Part shown: in pieces, positions 24,901 through 34,213 of the stretch
Layout: every line of letters begins with the position of its first letter
Numbering within the stretch: the first letter of the stretch is position 1
DNA from: Multifurca ochricompacta
Taxonomy: Eukaryota > Basidiomycota > Agaricomycetes > Russulales > Russulaceae
Assembly: GCA_022496185.1 (NCBI GenBank)
Contig: WTXG01000128.1
Location: 1-64,000 of the forward strand
Length of the DNA stretch: 64,000 nucleotides
Reading direction: 5' to 3'
The notes under the pieces: generated by a model
Told to the model about the DNA's origin: nothing
The model's input: only the letters and a program-made list of their open reading frames with translations
Databases searched by the model: none
Program-made: the position numbers and the translations under genes

Positions 24901-25145
24901 TCAAGATCTTCTTTCTGTTCTGATAGCTCATAGCAGTTGAATCGCAATGTAGCCAGAAGGTGAATGTAGGCAGTGTAAGCAGGATGAGATCGAGGGATCC
25001 TTGAGAGCGCACGCTGATGAGAAGTGATGATTTGGTCGAGTTCCATAATGGAGGCTGCGAACAAGAAAAAATCAATTACTGATGATAGAAGGGCATATGG
25101 TCGGGAAAGAGGTGACTAAGTTGTGCACTTACGTTCTTGGGCCAT
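21993..25145 (-). CDS. TPR-CHAT (caspase-like) protein, copy 2
   Basis: Best preserved member of the family here. Exon 1 (25145-25133, MAQE) splices through a GTAAGT…GCAG intron to exon 2 from 25054, giving about 1024 residues. Residues 10-650 are helical TPR-like repeats with tetratricopeptide-type words such as YASYQIDMGQFTQAIETLERGRALL. The C-terminal CHAT domain has both catalytic residues: His in FAHFVCHG and Cys in FAFLSACHTA, then SVVGTMWEMADIDG. CHAT proteases are caspase/separase-fold peptidases; in fungi they form large families of unknown function. The family C-terminus (RSARALRDATRKM…RWVNFVHYG) is lost because a G run near 21996 has three bases instead of four, giving a TAG; the old stop would be at 21883. 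It may still be active or may be an early pseudogene. Confidence 0.8.
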
Positions 25146-25289
25146 GGTTTATTCAATGCACGAGAATCACGGTAACCGTGGGTCCTCTGGCGATGAATTG
25201 AGAGATTAAATGGCAAAAATGGTTGCGGGTGCCTATAATACATGTTTTGAGGAAAACGAGGCAACGAGGCAATGCAGGGCGGCTGTTCC

Positions 25290-25810
25290 CCGGCCCGTCA
25301 ACCCGGTACCGTTTGCTTGACTTTGAACGTTGGTGTCCGCAATGAGTGCGAGGCAAAGTGTGGCCCCCATGGAGAGAGGCAGGGTGTGCCGTGTTTGTAC
25401 TTGCGAATACGCTGCTTGCTGGTTCCGTTTGACTTTGCGCTTGCCGTCGTTGTGAAGTTGTTTAGCACACAAAGATAAAGAGAAAAAACTAGATTGTTGG
25501 TTTCACTGGCTCTACTACGAGCATTGTAGATACCTTTATATTATTGTTGAGATTCCAGAGTGGTATAGTACGAAGCAAGCCGTAGAGAGTGAATTTGGAT
25601 ATAAAAAAGACAAGTGAGATGAAGAGGCAATAAAGACGAAGTGACGACAGAGAGGATGGGAGGCGGCCCGGAAAGCACACAATCGTAAAGAAAGAGAGGC
25701 GACGGTCTCATGCCTAATGCTGCCCGAGCCATCCTTACGGCGGGAGAGGCAGTAGGCAGCAGGACATATTGACAAAAGAAGAGGTAGTGATGCACAATGA
25801 TGCGTGTCAA
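25290..25810 (-). promoter_or_regulatory. TPR-CHAT promoter module, copy 2
   Basis: Reverse-complement equivalent of 16395-16870, sitting 150-650 bp upstream of the copy 2 start codon. The TATA-like box (AATATAAAGG on the minus strand, near 25540), the CTACAATGCTCGTAGTAGAG start-site word and the TTTGCCTCGCACTCATTGCGG block are all kept. The short upstream frame (MLVVEPVKPTI) is present but ends differently from copy 1. Confidence 0.6.
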
Positions 25811-26004
25811 GTCAAGGTAAGGGCCAAAAGATAGTCCGTACTGTAGCTATCACGGTTTATGTGCACATTACTCGAAAATAGAACACATTTGTGTATAAGG
25901 TTGAAGGCGTTCTGATGATCTAATGGCCCTGGAAAATGGAAAACGAGGTAGCAACTCCGCTAGTAAATTGACAACTGGGAAGGGAGGGTGAGAAGAGGCC
26001 ATGG

Positions 26005-26312
26005 GAACGTTCTGTGAATTCGGCGGGGAGCAAGAACAAATAGGAAACCTTTTTGGCTGTTACGTTACGATCTGTTGTCTATGCTATACACTAAAACGAG
26101 TACAGAATCAGGAATTAGAATGAGTATATAGCATGTTGTTTGGGTAAAGAACTCTAGCAACTCAAACATGAATGGAGACAGTTCGTATGATGGTAACTTA
26201 CACATTATCTACTACAAAACAGAGAAAACGGTCATAAGAAACCAAAAATGAATAAAAACTCGTTACGTGCACACGTGCACACGATTTGTAACATAGGCAT
26301 CCATGCCTTCAT
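26005..26312. other. Intergenic spacer, AT-rich
   Basis: Short noncoding spacer between the CHAT inverted repeat and the 3' end of the next gene. It carries a small palindrome GTGCACACGTGCAC near 26266-26280. No gene is seen. Confidence 0.4.
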
Positions 26313-28352
26313 TCACTCTACCCCCTTCCTCCCAACCCTCAGGTTTCCGTGAAAAGGCAAACCCGTCAACACAACCCCACCACTGACACGTGCCTCTCCT
26401 TCACCTTCCTCTTCTCCCTCCTCCCCTTCCTCCTCACCAATCGGCAAACCCTCAACGCGTACGCCAACCGCGGCGACGCCCTGTACTCCAGCAACGGCAC
26501 CATCTCCACCGCCAAAGATGACCTTACCGACAAAGCTGCGAAACTCGCGTTCGCGACCAGGCAATACCTCAAGCGGAATGTCAGCGAACCACGCTGAGAC
26601 GCGCAATGTCGTGCTCCCACCCTCGTTCCAGTCGCGTCGTGGTTCTGTTGGCGCGCTTAGTGCAGTGAGCCACGAACTCGGTCGGACACGCGCAAAGGCG
26701 CGCGGTGGAAGTGGGGAAGGGAGCGGGAGCGGTGGCGGCGCATCGTCGTCATCGTCCTTCTTGGTGAGATTACTGAGGTTGTTCGCTTTTATTGGAAGTG
26801 TAGGTGTCAGCGAAGCAATGGATGTCTTGGGCAGTGGTCCGTCGAAGATGAGTGCGTCGGGTAGCACGCGGCTGACATGGAGCGTTACGTCCATGCCCTC
26901 TGGCAAAGCAATCCGCGCGTGTACAACCCCGTTTGCAAGTATCGTCGTACCTGAGGGATGAATCTTCATGCTCTCAATCGTGACGTTGCGCAGTATCTCG
27001 GGCCGTGGATGTTTTGAGGGAAACTTTGTGTGTGCGATGTAATCGGCAAAGAATTTGAGTGGCGATGTGACAGAGATCGGATGGTCGACGCCAGAGAGGT
27101 AGTCGGAGATGAGAGATGAGAGCCCAGGCGCTGCTGGTGGAGGGATTGGGAGAACACGGCCGTGAAGGGAAAGGGTTATGTTGGGGTGAGTGAGAGTGAA
27201 AGATTCCGAAGTGACGGTGGCGAGCGGGATGAGGGAGTCGTCAGCGTCTGGTGAAGAGGGGGTCCAGACAATGAACGGAAGAGGTGGGGCAGTGAAGGTA
27301 ATGGCTGAGGGGATAGGATTGGTCATAGTGGCAGCGGCATCGATGAAAAGGTTGTTGGAACTAGAAGTGAGCGAAAAGTTGGCAAGGTGAACAAGCTCGG
27401 AAACAGCTGGTAGGGGCAGGCCGCTTTCTGGAGCTGGGAGGCCGGGAACGATGGGAACTGGGGGACTATTAGAGCTGTGGCGGAATAAATGTAGGAGAAG
27501 AAATGTCAACATACTCTTCACACGGAGCCCAAGCGTAACATTCGACCTATCAATTTTTATCGCATTTTTCCAGGTCCAACCTTGCAATACGCCGCCCTGG
27601 ATCTCAGCGCGGGCCAATGTAGCCTGGGTGACGGCGTAGCCCCTTCGCCAGCTCTCACGGAAAAACTTGAACCAGGCAGACACGTTATGGGAAGGATTGA
27701 TATGAGCCGGCACCGATATAGGACTTAACCACGCGAAATCATCTGAGGGATTCGCGGAGATGGGGATTTGGAATGGGGGAACATCAATGGAAGCGAGGGG
27801 TGCTTCGGGGTCATCCGGGGAAGTGATGTTAACGGAGGAGAGAGTGACAGAGACAATATCAAGACTGCGGATGCCCCAGCGTCCGATGACTTTCCAGGCG
27901 TCAAGCAGAAAGTTGTCGTCGTGGTCAGGCTTTACACCCATGATGGCACCTGCATCGAAACCGATACGACCGTTGAGTCTTAACCATACTTCGCCATCTT
28001 CGGTGATGTTGAGGACATCGATGGCATCTGGTCCGCGGAAGACAAGGCCATTGTTGATGATATCGTCATTTGAAAGTCGAGATGCTTTGGCGGCATATGA
28101 GTAAGCGAGGGAAAGTAGTAGTAACACGAGGAGGATGGATATTGAAAGAGTGAGGAGAAATACAGAGGTGAGTGTTGAGAACAAGCTTGGCTGGGATTGA
28201 CTGATAGTTTCTAGGATGTCATCGTCAGGAGGAATGATATAAGATCTTGAGGCGAGTAAAGGTGTTGTTTCTGTAGGTTCATGATTGTTTGCCCTTGCCT
28301 TTCCCTTGTCTAAGGAATGGGGATTTTGTTGAACAACCTCGGAACTCATCAA
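26313..28352 (-). CDS. Single-pass vacuolar-type membrane protein (DUF3712/Tag1-like)
   Basis: One long open frame of 679 residues. The N-terminus is cytosolic, with an acidic dileucine signal ETTPLL near residue 28 of the [DE]xxxL[LI] type used for AP-3 sorting to the vacuole. A single hydrophobic segment (LFSTLTSVFLLTLSISILLV… about residues 55-85) anchors the protein. A long luminal region follows with many N-glycosylation sequons and repeated immunoglobulin-like beta stretches, for example DVTLHVSRVLPDALIFDGPL. This layout resembles the fungal DUF3712 family, to which I believe yeast Tag1 (YLR173W, termination of autophagy) belongs; that assignment is from memory and needs a search. It is transcribed divergently from ATG1. 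The C-terminus has a Glu/Gly-rich run. Confidence 0.6.
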   Translation of the reverse strand: MMSSEVVQQNPHSLDKGKARANNHEPTETTPLLASRSYIIPPDDDILETISQSQPSLFSTLTSVFLLTLSISILLVLLLLSLAYSYAAKASRLSNDDIINNGLVFRGPDAIDVLNITEDGEVWLRLNGRIGFDAGAIMGVKPDHDDNFLLDAWKVIGRWGIRSLDIVSVTLSSVNITSPDDPEAPLASIDVPPFQIPISANPSDDFAWLSPISVPAHINPSHNVSAWFKFFRESWRRGYAVTQATLARAEIQGGVLQGWTWKNAIKIDRSNVTLGLRVKSMLTFLLLHLFRHSSNSPPVPIVPGLPAPESGLPLPAVSELVHLANFSLTSSSNNLFIDAAATMTNPIPSAITFTAPPLPFIVWTPSSPDADDSLIPLATVTSESFTLTHPNITLSLHGRVLPIPPPAAPGLSSLISDYLSGVDHPISVTSPLKFFADYIAHTKFPSKHPRPEILRNVTIESMKIHPSGTTILANGVVHARIALPEGMDVTLHVSRVLPDALIFDGPLPKTSIASLTPTLPIKANNLSNLTKKDDDDDAPPPLPLPSPLPPRAFARVRPSSWLTALSAPTEPRRDWNEGGSTTLRVSAWFADIPLEVLPGREREFRSFVGKVIFGGGDGAVAGVQGVAAVGVRVEGLPIGEEEGEEGEEEGEGEARVSGGVVLTGLPFHGNLRVGRKGVE

Positions 28353-28795
28353 TTCGCGTTCGTTTGATGAGGCTTCGGCCTTCGTATGTGTGCGTGCGTC
28401 CGGGTGCGGTTGTTCACCTTAAAATCATGTGATGTGATGTATCATGGTTATATCACGTGACTGATAGTCCCACGACCACGGGTTGCACGAGGACCGCAGC
28501 AACGCTAATCAGTAGAGCAGAGAACGAGGACTGGTCCCTCTGGTCCTCTAGTAATTAACATTTCATTTCATTTGACTTGACCTGACTTGATATTGGCATT
28601 GGCTGTCTGGCTTGAGAATAAACAATAAATATCAATTCAATTCAACTTGTTTCTTTCCCTCAACCTCAACCTTTCATTGTCACGTTTCCCGTTCCGTTAT
28701 CTATTGCCTCCTCTCAAGCCCCAACTCCTTGATAACGCCCACCCCAACACTACCCTTTCCTCTCCACACGCTGCATTATAACCCTCGGATCACTT
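28353..28795. promoter_or_regulatory. Bidirectional promoter of the Tag1-like gene and ATG1
   Basis: The 443 bp between the two start codons must serve both genes. It contains a perfect E-box CACGTG at 28454-28459, the site of bHLH regulators in fungi, preceded by several ATGTGATGTGATG words, and a pyrimidine-rich stretch (TTTCCCTCAACCTCAACC) ahead of ATG1. No TATA box of clear quality is visible on either side. Confidence 0.55.
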
Positions 28796-31700
28796 ATGGC
28801 CGGCACTGCAGACTCTCCAATCCAGCGAACGCCGTCTTCCAGTAAACGACCGGAGGATGATGAGTTGAGGCCGTATGTCATAGTCGGAGACCTTGGTAAG
28901 GGAAGTTTTGCCACCGTCTACAAAGGCTACAATGAAGTGCGTCACTGTGTCTCGCGTTCTCCATTGCTCAGTCGTTGACAATAGTACCCTTCGGTTAGGA
29001 GACGCGTCATGAGGTGGCAATCAAGACTGTTAGTCGTAGCAACCTCTCTACCAAGCTTTTCGAGAACCTCCAAAGCGAAATTGATATTCTCAAGTCACTA
29101 TCCCATCGCCACATTACCAAACTAATCGACATAGTTGTTCGTAATACCCTTTCTGACAATGGAAACTCTTCACTAACCCTCCCCTCCCCCTCCCTTAAGC
29201 GCGCCGAGCGTAATATATACCTTATCATGGAGTACTGTTCTGGTGGAGATCTCACCAACTATATCAAAAAGCGAGGTCGCGTTGAGAATTTAGAATATAT
29301 ACCAGAACCCGGCGCTGCTCCTCAGTATTTTTCGCATCCTAGGACAGGCGGTCTTGCCGAGATCGTCGTTCGCAGCTTCTTGAGGCAACTCGGTACGAGC
29401 TCTTATCCTTTCCTTGGTCGCAGATCCTGACAGCCGACCTTTATAGCCCGCGCACTCAAGTTCTTACGGCAACGAAATCTGATTCACCGTGATATCAAGC
29501 CACAAAACCTGCTCTTACGTCCACCAGGCGACGAAGACTTGGCTCGCGGGCATCCCTTAGGCGTTCCTCTTCTCAAAGTAGCTGATTTCGGCTTCGCCCG
29601 ATCGCTTCCTAATGCAATGATGGCGGAGACTCTTTGTGGATCCCCGTGAGCCCCCTGTCCTCTCGCGCTCTGCCATGGTCCCAATTGAACGCGCGCCTTT
29701 CTTATAGGTTGTACATGGCCCCCGAGATCCTCAGCTATCAGAAGTACGATGCTAAGGCAGATCTCTGGTCTGTCGGTGCCGTACTCTATGAAATGTCCGT
29801 TGGCAAAGCCCCTTTTCGCGCTTCCAATCATATCGAACTCCTCAAGAAGATCGATCACTCAAAGGGGATCAAGTTTCCTGATGAGGACCCATCACATCAA
29901 CCGCGTCCGGGTGAAGACCCGCCGCAAGTCGTTCCCTCAGACATCAAGGCACTTATTCGTGCACTCTTGCGGCGTATCCCTGCTGAGCGCGCAAGTTTTG
30001 AAGACTTTTTCAAGAGTGAAGCCATGACTAATTCCAAGTTTCCACGGCCGGTCTTAGTTAGGCCACCTACACCCCTGCCGCAAGAACCCGTAGACGATGG
30101 AAAGATCCCCGAACACCATATGCGAGTCCCGCCTGAGGTTCTGGACCCACGAGCGATGATCCCGCCAAGCAAGTTCAATTTCAGGAGGCGTGAGAGCGAG
30201 GCGGCATCTCCGTCTCAAGAGGCGTCTCCCCCGAGGTGTGTGAAATATCAACCCCTCAGCCATATTAGATGTGTGTGACCTTGTTCTGTGGCAGCCCTCA
30301 CAGGGGCCTTGGCATGGAGCACTCCCCGGTAGTAGCCCATGTGACATCCAACATACCTAATTTCCCAATTTCACGGTCACCCTTGAAGCCATTGTCAACC
30401 GAGGGTTCCATTATTCCGGGAGAGACGGAAGAGGATGGTTTGCTCCGGAGGGAGTATGTACTCGTAGGGGATACGCAGGCTGTCGAATTTAACCGAGCAG
30501 TAGATGGTGAGCACGCCACACGCCTCGTCTCCTGCACCAAACTCAGCCAAGTGGACAGAGATTAACGCAGCTCGGCGCCGGCCCTTACTTGATCGTCGAG
30601 TGCCACCAACTCCAATCTCTATCAACGAGGAGAAGCGCTCACCAGACCTTCCGCTCCACCTCCCACCAGATTCACCCTCGAACGCGACATTCCCACCACC
30701 ACCAGTCCCAGGTAGCATACCTATACCGACGAGCCGGTCAGCGACAAACGCCCTCTCACGTGCCTTGACTCTTGCGTCGAAGAAGCTCTTCGGCGCAGGG
30801 GTGAGCATCCCGCGCTCCCCACCGCACTTTATTACATACGGACATGGGCAAGGGATGTCGTCACAGTCTCCGCGGATGCGGACTGCGAGTATGGGTGGCG
30901 GTGCGGGTGAGATTGACCCCGTGGAAGACGAGCTATTGGGTGCACTGGAACAGCTGGCGCAAAAGACTCACGTGATCACGCGATGGGCGGATGAGATGTA
31001 TGAGTTTGTGAAGAGTGTACCGCAGAGTACGTTCTTCTTTGCCATTCTTTTTTTCCAGCAAAGGACATTGATGGTGGTGCATCACTTGCTAACTGTGAGT
31101 TAGAACCGCTACCAGACCCGAGTAAATTTGTTCCCCGCGAAGATGAGAACGAAAAACTTGCGGCCCGCCGGCGCAACGCCGACGTGCAGGCAGAGTACAA
31201 CGCGGTGACGTGCGTGGCAATATACATGCTTGTCATGCAGTTCGCCCAAAAGGGGATCGACGAGCTGCGTAAATACCAAGAACACATGGAAATGCGGCAT
31301 CCCGAAGGCGACTTTGTCCTTTCTGACGGTTTCGATGAAGGTGCGTCGACTCATCACGCGCGTTGCCGAAAAGAGTTCTCTGATCGGTAGCGTTGGATTC
31401 GGGTGATGGTGTAGCGCTCGGATGGTTCAAGGATCACTTTTTGCGGTGTCATGACCGCGCAGCGCTCGTCAAGACTTGGTTGCCCGCACTATACGCAGGC
31501 CCTACCACCTGGGTAGACGAGCTCGTGTATAACCGTGCGCTCACACTCGTACGCACCCTTGCCCCACTCTTAGCTGTAGGCCCACTCAGACCAACGACAC
31601 TTTCCCCCTTCCCATTCCTTTCCTCCCCCTCACCTTTGCAACCCTAGAGCCGGACTGCAGCGCGCAAGGAACTACTCGATCAGCACAAGTCACCTGACGA

Positions 31701-32108
31701 GTGCGAGCGTCTGTACGAAGAGTCACTCTGGTGCCTGTACGCGCTGCAGGATGACTTGTTGCAGAAGGGTAATCCATTCATGGAGGAGGACCGTGAGACC
31801 ATCGCTACTTGTACGTTGTATTCCCCTCACCCTCACCCTCACCCTCCCCCTCCCTCTTTCTTTCGCCGAGCCCGATTTTGCTAACGAGATGACTTGTGCG
31901 TTCAAACTTTTAAAAATCGGGGTAATATATAGGGATCAAACGGACCAAACTGCGTCTTGTGCGCTGTCGCGCGCGGATGGAGATGCCGACGCGAGAACGA
32001 CTGCGCGATGCGCGTGCAGATAAGAATCTAGACGACGTGGCGCGCATACCGGCGCCTTGGGACGCAGAGGCGCTTGAGCAATTCCATCGTTTGACGCCAT
32101 CAAATTGA
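28796..32108 (+). CDS. ATG1: Autophagy-initiating serine/threonine kinase Atg1
   Basis: Eleven exons join in phase to 870 codons: 28796-28936, 28999-29136, 29200-29392, 29447-29645, 29708-30235, 30295-30506, 30559-31026, 31104-31340, 31391-31548, 31648-31810 and 31933-32108. Residues about 25-330 are the kinase domain: [14 protein letters not shown] glycine loop, VAIK lysine, HRDIKPQN catalytic loop, DFGFA metal-binding site, and [22 protein letters not shown] disordered linker with [20 protein letters not shown] follows. The helical C-terminal region (from about residue 620) fits the EAT/MIT domain that binds Atg13. Atg1 phosphorylates autophagy factors at the pre-autophagosomal structure under TORC1 control. 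The 63-nt third intron is open in frame and would be missed by a plain frame scan. Intact. Confidence 0.93.
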
Positions 32109-32540
32109 TGTCCCTCTCTCTATCTCTATATCTCTCTCTCTCTCTCCACAGGTTCCCCTGGTTGCTACCATACTATTTTTCCTCCCTGTTGTGTTGTATT
32201 TATTGGGTCTTTTTCCTTTTTACCCCTTGCTCACGCATTGATTTCACATCCTTCTTTATTACTCCATCCTCACTACACCTCCCTTGCTCTTGTTCCTGTT
32301 ATTGCTACGCTCTTGTACACATGCACCCTCTATCCTTTATTTATTTCATCATTTCTACACCTCCACTCCACCTCCACTCCCAATGTGCATTGTACATTCG
32401 TCTCCCTCGCGTACTTTCACCTGCACCACCTACACACACCTATATACATATACATTCCCCGGCTACTCCCTCTAATATAAGTCTTTAGTTTTTTGGTAGG
32501 TTTGATTCTCTCGCAGAGTCATGTTTCGATTCAGTTTGGT

Positions 32541-34213
32541 TCAGAAATCGAAGCTCTGATCAAGATCGGCGTGTAGGTGCGCTTTCATGTCTGGAGGAAG
32601 GAGTGGCTCGGCTTTGGTACCAGGCGCGATCATGTAGCCTATGCGTGCCGAGAGGTTAAATGTTTTTTTGTTCAGAGATATTTAAGAAGATATTAAGAGA
32701 GGGTACATTGAGTTCGTCTGTTGAGAGGGAGGACGTGGGGGAGGAGGGACGCACGGAAGGGCATTTCGACGCTCTCACGTGCATTGAACCGGATAGTGGG
32801 GAAGTCCTGTAATTTGCCAAATAAAGAAAAGAAAATCGTGTTGTCAGCAAAACAGTGTTAACATTTGGTCATTGATCAAATGTTGATATTAAGGCCCGGA
32901 GGCAAGAGAAAAAACATCCCTCCCTCCCTCTCTCCTCTTCCTGGGTCGTAAGGCGAAGCACAAGTCAAGAAATAAAGCAACAAAAAAAACGAATCCAACT
33001 GAAGAGAGGGAGAGAAACGCACGACGTATGGGATCTCCTCTAGCGGAACTGTCTCGCGACCACGATTAGTCAGACGAACAATCATAACGGCCTGGAAGGG
33101 GGGGAAAGACAAACCGCGATCGACTACGACGCGCTTTGTAACTCCCAGCGCTGTGTCTGTCGTCATCTGCACAGGGCCAAGATGCCGAGTCGGGAATCCA
33201 AAAGCACGCAGTTCGGAGGTACGATCGCGGGGAGGGTCGTCACCTAATAAGATCATGGTATGAACACGCACACATGGAAAAAAAAAATCAAAAAGTCCTC
33301 CTCTCCCACCACCCAAGACGAAAAGGGCTGTATGTGCGAGATATGTTAACGTACCGAGTATACCCTGCGAAAGCATTAAGCCCAGGATTGAAGATAAATG
33401 GAAAGCAAAAACAAAAAAGGAAGAGGGGGTACGCACGCCAAAGAGGAACCATTTAAACTTGCCCGCGTCGCCGTCGTCCGGTGCAAGCGCTGAAGACGCT
33501 TTAGGGTCGAGGAGGCATACTTTCTCGAGCGTGATACCGCGCGCTTGCATAAGCGCGATCACGCCCTGCTCGTGACACTCTGCCTCCGCCTTTGCCTCTG
33601 CCTGCGGTTTCTGAGCTTCCGCGGGAGTGGAAGGAGCGGGCGAGGTGACTAGGGAAGACGCGGAAGCAGAAGTGGAGGAGGCAAGAGCAAAGGTGGCACA
33701 GAGAGACGCGCTCGCTGCGCGGGAAAGATGCGTAAAGGCGACGGACGAGTCAGGCCCAGCGAGCGTACGCATGTGCTGGAATTAAATAGGACGCGATCAT
33801 TTAATGGATTTTTCAAACAACGCGCGGGGGGGATCAGGGTGCGTATCTGAGTTATCAGATCGAGTTTGTTGTTGTTCATTCGATAGATGAGACGACGATA
33901 AGATGGGATGGGATGGGATGGAATACGATAGGGCGGGGAAAAAACTATCGTCAAGACCATCCCGACCGTCCCAAAATTCGGGGAGGAACATCACGATGAA
34001 AGATGTCCTTACCTTGTACTCGAGCTCAACCCAGCGCGCGAGTGCACGCGGTGTCGGGTCATCCTCTTCCATATGTTCTGCAGGATCCCAGGTCAAAAAG
34101 TTCAACAAATCGGTCTCTTTTCTTTTTCATTCAAAAACAAAAATTCCTAACACGGCACAGACGCGCCGTTTCTCTTTTGTATATGCCTCACCGATTACAT
34201 ACGTGAAACCCAT
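32541..34213 (-). CDS. SFM1: Ribosomal protein uS3 arginine methyltransferase Sfm1 (SPOUT)
   Basis: Seven exons join in phase to 268 residues: 34213-34192, 34077-34013, 33775-33437, a 10-nt exon at 33364-33355, 33243-33023, 32806-32755 and 32638-32541. The N-terminus MGFTYVIEHMEEDD, the knot motif FLFGGILGDDPPRDRT (built across the 10-nt exon), RHLGPVQMTTDTALGVTKRV, EEIPYVDFPTIRFN and MPFRYM are diagnostic of Sfm1, a SPOUT-fold enzyme which in yeast methylates one arginine of ribosomal protein Rps3 from S-adenosylmethionine. It is longer than yeast Sfm1 because of an Ala/Ser-rich then Ala/Glu-rich insertion of about 60 residues after the EYKHMRTLAG segment. The gene converges with ATG1, with a 432-bp gap between stop codons. 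Confidence 0.92.

Larger units (their letters stand above)
21688..26004 (-). repeat. Right arm of the TPR-CHAT inverted repeat
   Basis: This is the reverse-complement partner of the left arm. It carries, in minus orientation, the promoter module, CHAT copy 2 and the 3' flank with a GATTGGACATAGTATTTATT word shared with 20430-20455. Both arms include more than 900 bp upstream of the gene, so the duplicated unit is the whole locus and not a retrocopy; the intron is also kept. Confidence 0.85.

Noticed and set aside
16112..26004. Inverted repeat as the TIRs of one giant transposon
   Set aside because: The arms hold whole genes with introns and promoters, and no terminal target duplication or transposase is visible.
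29137..29199. Reading the 63-nt segment in ATG1 as coding because it is open
   Set aside because: It has GT…AG ends and a pyrimidine tract, and removing it restores the conserved [17 protein letters not shown] block.
32105..32488. Plus-strand frame of 127 codons after ATG1
   Set aside because: Ser/Leu/Tyr-rich pyrimidine tract typical of a 3' flank, with no partner exon or domain.
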